Of a stretch of 64,000 nt of DNA, positions 58,021 to 64,000 are shown piece after piece. The stretch's first letter is position 1, and every line of letters begins with the position of its first letter. The notes below the pieces were generated by a model. It was not told the origin of the DNA, did no database searches, and worked only from the letters and a program-made list of their open reading frames with translations. A program made the position numbers and the translations under genes. Location of the stretch: NCBI GenBank assembly GCA_037013495.1, contig CM072804.1:36186501-36250500 (forward strand), given 5' to 3'. The DNA comes from Hippophae tibetana. Taxonomy: Eukaryota; Streptophyta; Magnoliopsida; Rosales; Elaeagnaceae.

Positions 58021-58824
58021 CATTATTTTACTAATACTTTTATTGTTTTTGTAATATAGGTGAACAAATGTTGAGAGCAATGGTGCAACAAGAATGAGCA
58101 TTTCATTAACAGATATGGTGTGCCAAGATTAAATAAGAATTTCGTTCCTTTTAATTTTTCATATTTATATGTGCACATTGAGGATAATATGCAATTTAAG
58201 TTTAGGGGAGGGAACTTCATTCTCTACATTAATATTTACTATGCATTTTAAATTTTTAGGGAATTTGTTTTTTGTTTGGGTAGAAATTGAAAAATATATG
58301 AAAACTAAAGGCAAGCATGCTTGATATGAAACATATTAACTCAATGATAAAAATTGGTTGTCATGAATAGGATAAGGAGTGTAACATATTTATTAAGATA
58401 TTTACATTAATTATGTGATATGCATGCTAGTTTTGATTAAATTGATTCAAATTCTTATGAACATGTTCATGGTTGATTTTGGTGTGCTTATTGAGAGAAA
58501 ATTTGTAGTAGTTTATGCGAGTGGATGAGATTTTCCAAGTTTTAGAATCTATTTGATCATCCCTTGAGGCGAAATCCTAAATAGTATTTTAGCAAAAGAA
58601 ATGATTTAGGCCTTATTTTGATATATTAAGCCTTCCAAGCTAACCACTATTAATATCTTTAGTCACTTATATATTAAGACACATTTTATGCCCAACCAAT
58701 AAGAATTACCTTTACACTTACACCTTTAGCTTGTATGAAAAGAAAAAAAAATACAATCATGTGTTATGCTATAGAGTAAGGTGAAATGTAATACACCATA
58801 TAAAAAAAGAGAGAAAAAGAGAAG
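58021..58824. other. Post-pol spacer
   Basis: Has CACATTGAGGATAATATGCAATTTAAGT at 58164 (Athila post-pol landmark, quoted over two words). Non-coding, AT-rich, ends at the LTR start 58825. Confidence 0.5.
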
Positions 58825-60648
58825 TGATGAGCAGAACCTGCATTGCCAATCCTACCAATACTTTGGTTTTATATTTATAAAACTCTCGCAAGTGCACGAA
58901 ACATTTCATAGAAAATGATGAGTATACTCCCAAGGTCAATCTAACGAAGGAATATATGAGGTTTTTAATTTATTATTCAAATTTTTTAAAATGAAATTAA
59001 ATCCTAAGAATCCTGTCACGATATTTGGGTTTTTGTGTTTCTAATCTAATAACATAAAAATAAACATAGATAAAGATTTAATAAACATTTATGCAAATTT
59101 TATCATTTATAATAGTGGAGTATTTATGGATATAATAACTAAGTTAATTATGATTGCTCATATTATTTAGGTTATTAAAGATATAAATTGATATTTATTG
59201 ATTCTCTCTTTTTTATATGAATACCACCTTTGTTCAGGTTACATATTTTTTATTAACTAAACAAATCAATTAACACCTATGGGTGAGGTTGATAACTAAT
59301 TTTGTTAATTAAATTAATTACTTTTTCTAAGAGATTGAAAATGAACCATTTAAATGCCACCTTTGGTGGGGTTAGACAGTTTAAACTTTATTCAAGGTGT
59401 CCAAATTAAACCTAAGAATTTAATTATCCGAGTACTAACTTTCAAGTTTTAAAACCACTACTGAAAACATGTTGTCAATACATTTTCACATAATAATTCT
59501 TATAAAAACTTTTGAAATAGAGCTTCACTCTAACTACCGGGCGATTGTACCAATAAATAAAAGAGCACTACTCTAAATCACACCGGATAACTAAACCTTA
59601 AAATCTAATTTTCAAATTTAAGTTTGTAATGAAAAATAATATATTTCTCTCTAACATTCTTAATATAAAATCTTGAATAAAAATAAAATCAATTCATTTT
59701 AGATATTTTTACCTATTTAATATTTCGCAAGCATAACAACGTTATTATTATATCATGTTTACAAACAGGCAACAAAGTTAAATTTAATCACAGGCAAATT
59801 AAATATAACATGTAAGAGTAAAGCATAAAAAATAACTGTAAAGAAAATAAAACCTTACATTACTTTGTTGCTATTCCCGTTGCTAGAAAACCTTCAAACA
59901 TAATTTGCACTCCCATTTATTGAATCTAAAAGAAAATAAATTACAAAAACATAACTAGTTCTTCTCAAAAAAATGAAGAACTCTAAAACTAAGAGAAACT
60001 AACTAAGAAAAGCTAAAAACTAAGAAAAACATAAAAACTAAGAAATGAGAGAAAGAAAGAGAAGAGAAGATATGTTTTGTGGTGTGTTTAGTTATGAAGA
60101 GAATGGGAGTATTTATAGGAGAGGATAAGAAGAAAAAGTGGGTGAAAAAATGATAAAAAATGGAGAAAATGCAGAGTAGTGAATGATGATGTCATACTGA
60201 TGATGTCATGCTGGTGTGGGCGCGACAACGCGCGCATATGAGGCGCAGATGGGCAGCAGCGCACACAGATGAGGCGCAGGTGGGCGTAGGCGCGTGTAGG
60301 TGGGAGCAGGCTGGGCACAACCACGCGCAGATGGGAGCAAGTTAGGCGCAGGCACGCAGATGGGAGCAGGCTGGGCGTAGGCGTGCTTGGACGGGAGCAG
60401 TGGTGCGCACATTTTGGGCACGGCTGGGGAAACTGTTGGCGCCATGCGCGCATTGCTGGGAGCGGTTAGGCACGGTGGCCGATGCGGTTGGGCAGCTGCG
60501 TGCACGATTTCCTCCTTTTTGAGATTTTTGACCTTTTTGACCAATTTTGTCCAATTTTTTCCATATTTGTTCATATAAATATATATATTTTTAATCAATT
60601 AATGTACATAAAATCATGGTAATTTTAGTACTTTTTGAGCACTCATCA
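58825..60648 (-). mobile_element. 3' LTR of Athila-type element B, minus orientation
   Basis: 1824 bp from TGATGAGCAG to GCACTCATCA. The adjacent 60649-60667 is its polypurine tract read on the minus strand, so this is the 3' LTR of the element extending to the window end. Matches 28946-30722 closely. A TATA-like TATAAATAC occurs on the minus strand at about 60116. Confidence 0.9.
60215..60515. repeat. GC-rich, CpG-dense imperfect repeat block in the LTR
   Basis: Imperfect repeats of words such as GCAGATGGGAGCAGGCTGGGC, GGCGCAGGTGGGCGTAGGC and GCGCGC; far richer in G+C than its surroundings. It lies in the U3-like part, upstream of the minus-strand TATA-like word. Frames here (Ala/Pro-rich) are artefacts. 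Confidence 0.8.
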
Positions 60649-60667
60649 CAACCCCCAACCAGCTTCT
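60649..60667 (-). other. Polypurine tract of element B
   Basis: The minus strand reads GAAGCTGGTTGGGGGTTG just before the LTR; equal to the tract at 35268-35281. Confidence 0.8.
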
Positions 60668-61945
60668 TGCTAGTCCCTTAACAAGAGAAACGATAAAAAC
60701 TAAAAATTAAATTATCCTAAATCACTTCCGTGGATTGACATGGTTGCATTTAGCCTATGCAACAAGCCTTTAAACCCCTAGGTTGCCCTAGTGGACGAGT
60801 TTGAGTCTCGTGAGGGTTTTCAGTAATGATACCCACAAACATTGAACTAAATGTAAAAATTAAAAGAAATAATAAAAACAATCAACTTAAAAACTAAAAT
60901 TACAACAAAATCAAAAATTAACTTTTAAGAATAAAAGAAAACAATATATCACAAAAATGTCTCATACTTTTTAATCTCCTTTAAGATCATAATTAAAATC
61001 TCAAGCATAAGTTATTTTAATTTCTTTAAACAATCATGATTTATTATAATAAGTAGTCGAAAATCATTTTCATATTTCATATAAAAAATGTATCAATTTA
61101 ATTTCACTCAATTTCAGTGTCTAGAATCCGAATTCGCTTCGACTCTATTCCTCACTAGTCAATACTCTCAAAACACTGAATTCTATAGGTTCAAGCACTC
61201 ATACTAATTTATATGCGAAAGAGATGATGTATAGAAATGAACTAATATGTTCGCATATGTATAAAGAATAAAGGCTCAAAGTATTATTTTGACGTTGATC
61301 TCATGAAAGGAATCAAATGTATAAATTATAAAGATATCATATATAAAAAATATTTTCATGCATAAATCAAACTCATTAAGAAAGAATTTCAAGATATATG
61401 TCTTTTATAAATGAAGAAAGTGCAATGACTTTTTAGGGAATTACTTCCTATATCTTTCTTTTGGAATTAGCCTTTACTCATAATTTTGTAGGCAATGTGG
61501 GTTATAGTATGTAGATTATACTATGTATTCTTTATCTCTCTATTTTTTTTGAAGATATTTTTCAATATATATATTTTAGAGAGTTAACCCATGCAAAAAT
61601 AATAATAAAAAATATATGACACTCTATTAAGATGAGAAAAAATTCATACATTCAATGCTAATACCTATAGAGATCATCTAAAAAATTGAAGAAATAAGAA
61701 ATGTGTTTGGAGTAGAAAAAAATATATATTTCACTAGGAATAAAGGAAATTAGGCTCAAATTATATCTCACAAAGGTCCACTAAAAAAATTAATAAACAT
61801 CGATTTTGGGTTTAATATAATTTCCACATCTTATCAAGAAATACTAGTTATGATAAAAACTAACTAATTACCAAAAACAATTACAAAATATTTCATGATA
61901 TGTTTTCAAAAATTAATCTAATAGTACAAAAGACTTAACTATTTA
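60668..61945. other. Post-pol spacer of element B
   Basis: Reverse-oriented match to 33950-35260 and 55710-56750. Non-coding. At about 61945 the end of pol joins it directly: the pol C-terminus and the GGGAGGCAACCC word are deleted. Confidence 0.65.
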
Positions 61946-62866
61946 ATTGCCCATTAAGCCTTGTGTTCAAGTTCAACTGGAAGGTGGCACGCTTTCCCAA
62001 AGATTAACTAGTAAGGGCTCATCCCAATAGGTGTTTTGTAAGCGGTGTGGTATGCCCATAAGGCATCATTTAACTTAAATGCCCAATCCTTCCTTGAAGG
62101 ACGCACAGTGCGTTCCAATAGTCCCTTAATTTGCCTATTACTTACTTCCACTAAACCAGAAGTTTGACGATGATATGGAGTAGCTACTTTATGTGTGATG
62201 TTGTACTTGTTTAGTACTCCATCAAAGATCTTGTTACAAAAATGGCTACCTCTATCACTTATTATAGCTCTAGGTGTTCCGAACCTACTAAATATTAAAT
62301 CCTTCAAGAATTTAACAACAACTTTAGGATCATTGGTTTTAGTGGGGATAGTTTCTACCCACTTGGATACATAATCCACAGCAACCAAAATATATTGAAA
62401 ACCATTGGATGGGGGGAAAAGGATCCATAAAGTCAATCCCCCATACATCGAAGAGTTCAACAACTAAATTAGATGTCAAAGGCATTTCATCTCTTTTGCT
62501 TATGTTTCATGTTCTTTGACATCTATCACATTGTACACAAAACATATGAGCATCTTTAAAAAAATTGGGCCAAAAGAATCCAGACTGTAATACCTTACGG
62601 GCTGTCTTTTCACCACCAAAATGGCCCCCACAATGAAGTTCATGACAAAAAGTTAGAATGCTCTTATGTTCTTCTTCAGGTACACATCTCTGAATGACTT
62701 GATCTTGACCAATCTTGTATAAATAAGGGTCATCCCAGAAATAGTCCTTAATAGTTTTAAAAAACCTTTTCTTGTCCTGATATGAAGTGTTAGGTCGCAA
62801 AACACCAGTGGCAAGATTGTTTACAATATCAGTATACCATGGGTTCAGACCTATTGAAAATAACTA
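61946..62866 (-). pseudogene. Athila-type integrase of element B, disabled
   Basis: Minus strand. From 62866: LFSIGLNPWYTD tether, then zinc-binding HELHCGGHFGGEKTARKVL and CVQCDRCQRT (His and C-x2-C present), TGA at 62511, then [10 protein letters not shown] (first Asp). A run of six Cs (minus strand, about 62409-62414) adds one base and shifts the frame; beyond it [34 protein letters not shown] (second Asp) and [18 protein letters not shown] (Glu). Stop at 62008 (MSPY, stop, LIFGKACHLPVELEHKA). The DDE triad is still readable. Integrase inserts the cDNA; the frame is broken by stops at 62867, 62511 and 62008 and the frameshift. Confidence 0.9.
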
Positions 62867-64000
62867 TTCATTAGGAAAGGTTTCAACTATATCTTCATTA
62901 CTCTCATCTTTAAGAGAATTGAAGTCAGAAATCAACCTAGACAAATGGTCAGTTACTAAGTTTTCACTGTCTTTCTTATCCTTGATTTCTAGATCAAATT
63001 CTTGTAAGAGTAAGACCCACCTGATTAATCTTGGCTTTGCATTTGATTTACTTAATATGTATCTTAAAGCAGCATGATTGGAATGCACAATCACTTTAGA
63101 TCCTATTAAATAAGACCGAAATTTGTCTAAAGAAAACACTATATCCAAGAATTCCTTTTCAGTGGTGGTATAATTCATTTGGGCATCATTGAGTGTTTTA
63201 CTAGCATAGTAGATGACATGCAAACACTTATCCACTCTTTGTCCCAAGACAAATCCTATAGCATAATCAGAAGTGGCCCACATTATTTCAAAAGGTAAAG
63301 ACCAGTTTGGTGCCATAATAACAGAGGTAGATGTTAGTTTCTCTTTCAAGGTATTAAAGGCAATAAGGCAGTCATTGTTGAAATTAAAATAAACATCTTT
63401 TGATAGCAAGTTACATAAGGGACGACTTATTTTAGAGAAATCTTTAATAAATCGTCTATAAAATCCTGAATGTCCTAAGAAGTTTCTTATCCCCTTCATA
63501 GATGTAGGGGGAGGTAGTTTGGATATCAATTCAACTTTTTCCTTATCAACTTCAATACCCTTGTTTGAAATTATATGTCCTAAAACTATCCCTTGTTGAA
63601 CGATAAAATGACTTTTCTCCCAACTAAGGGTGAGATTGCATTCAATGCATCTTTTTAAAACCAAAGTCAATTTATGTAAGCAATCATCAAATGAGTTCCC
63701 AAAGACAGAGAAATCGTCCATAAAAATCTCAATGAATTTTTCCACCATGTCCAAGAAAATAGATATCATGCATCTCTGGAAGGTGGCAGGGGCATTGCAT
63801 AACCCAAATGGCATTCTTCGAAAAGCAAATGTCCCAAAAGGACATGTAAATGTGGTCTTTTCCTGATCTTCTGGTGCTATGGGTACTTGATAATATCCAG
63901 ACAATCCATCTAGAAAATAGTCAAATTCGTGCCTAGCTAATCTTTCCAACATTTGATCAATGAATGGAAGAGGAAAGTGATCCTTTTTAGTATATAAATT
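62867..64000 (-). CDS. Athila-type reverse transcriptase-RNase H of element B, partial
   Basis: Minus strand, open from the window edge (64000) to TAG at 62867; 377 or so residues, no internal stop. [49 protein letters not shown] and the catalytic FMDDFSVFG (Athila/Tat usually have FMDDFSVFG). Thumb: [35 protein letters not shown]. RNase [16 protein letters not shown] (first Asp), [17 protein letters not shown] (Glu), [14 protein letters not shown], where the usual TDH Asp is Asn. It was one polyprotein with protease upstream (outside the window) and integrase downstream. The stop at 62867 separates it from integrase. Start lies beyond the window. It is the longest open frame here, but the element is dead downstream. 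Confidence 0.9.

Noticed and set aside
60088..60598. Ala/Pro/Arg-rich frames of 121 and 130 residues
   Set aside because: Artefacts of the GC-rich repeat block in the LTR; no stop codons arise in such composition.

Overview
The window is AT-rich nuclear DNA of a flowering plant, probably a eudicot. Its elements are plant-specific: Athila- and Tat-type Ty3/gypsy retrotransposons, a Ty1/copia element primed by initiator Met-tRNA, a CACTA (En/Spm) transposon with TNP2 and Ulp1-like genes, a caulimovirid-like endogenous pararetrovirus, hAT and Tourist-like MITEs, and Arabidopsis-type TTTAGGG repeats. I cannot name the species. I find no convincing intact host gene, tRNA or rRNA. Nearly everything recognisable is a decayed mobile element, as expected for pericentromeric or intercalary heterochromatin.

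Layout. 0.2-1 kb: reverse copy of an LTR (family C) full of CACGTG motifs. 1-2.4 kb: 5'-truncated Athila-type LTR with its primer-binding site. 2.5-9.4 kb: two Tat-type gypsy pseudogenes on the minus strand, the second with PBS and LTR. 10.6 kb: MITE with 11-bp target duplication. 11.2-19.25 kb: CACTA element (left terminus, Ulp1-like and Transposase_24 gene, TNP2 gene) with an internal palindrome and a duplicated exon. 19.25-25.6 kb: Athila-related element with two LTRs and only a gag remnant, carrying a hAT MITE and a Tourist-like element filled with telomere-like repeats. 25.6-26.2 kb: integrase scrap and an eight-unit array of about 35 bp. 26.2-28.8 kb: mostly unassigned. 28.8-37 kb: Athila-type deletion derivative with both LTRs, its 5' LTR split by a nested solo LTR of the same family. 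37.0-37.3 kb: 30-bp minisatellite. 37.3-43.4 kb: minus-strand pararetrovirus polyprotein relic lacking protease and the reverse transcriptase palm. 44.2-45.6 kb: tandem duplication of about 0.7 kb. 47.8-52.6 kb: copia element. 52.6-53.5 kb: gene-fragment-like piece. 53.5-58.8 kb: mosaic of Athila pol, spacer and LTR C. 58.8-64 kb: minus-strand Athila-type element with an 1.8-kb LTR, integrase and an RNase H/RT frame open to the window edge.

How it fits together: the elements are nested and mutually truncating. Many disablements (stop codons, lost catalytic residues, PBS changes) are C-to-T or G-to-A changes, as expected of long-methylated DNA. No complete element capable of autonomous movement is visible, though the 62.9-64 kb RT/RNase H frame is still open.
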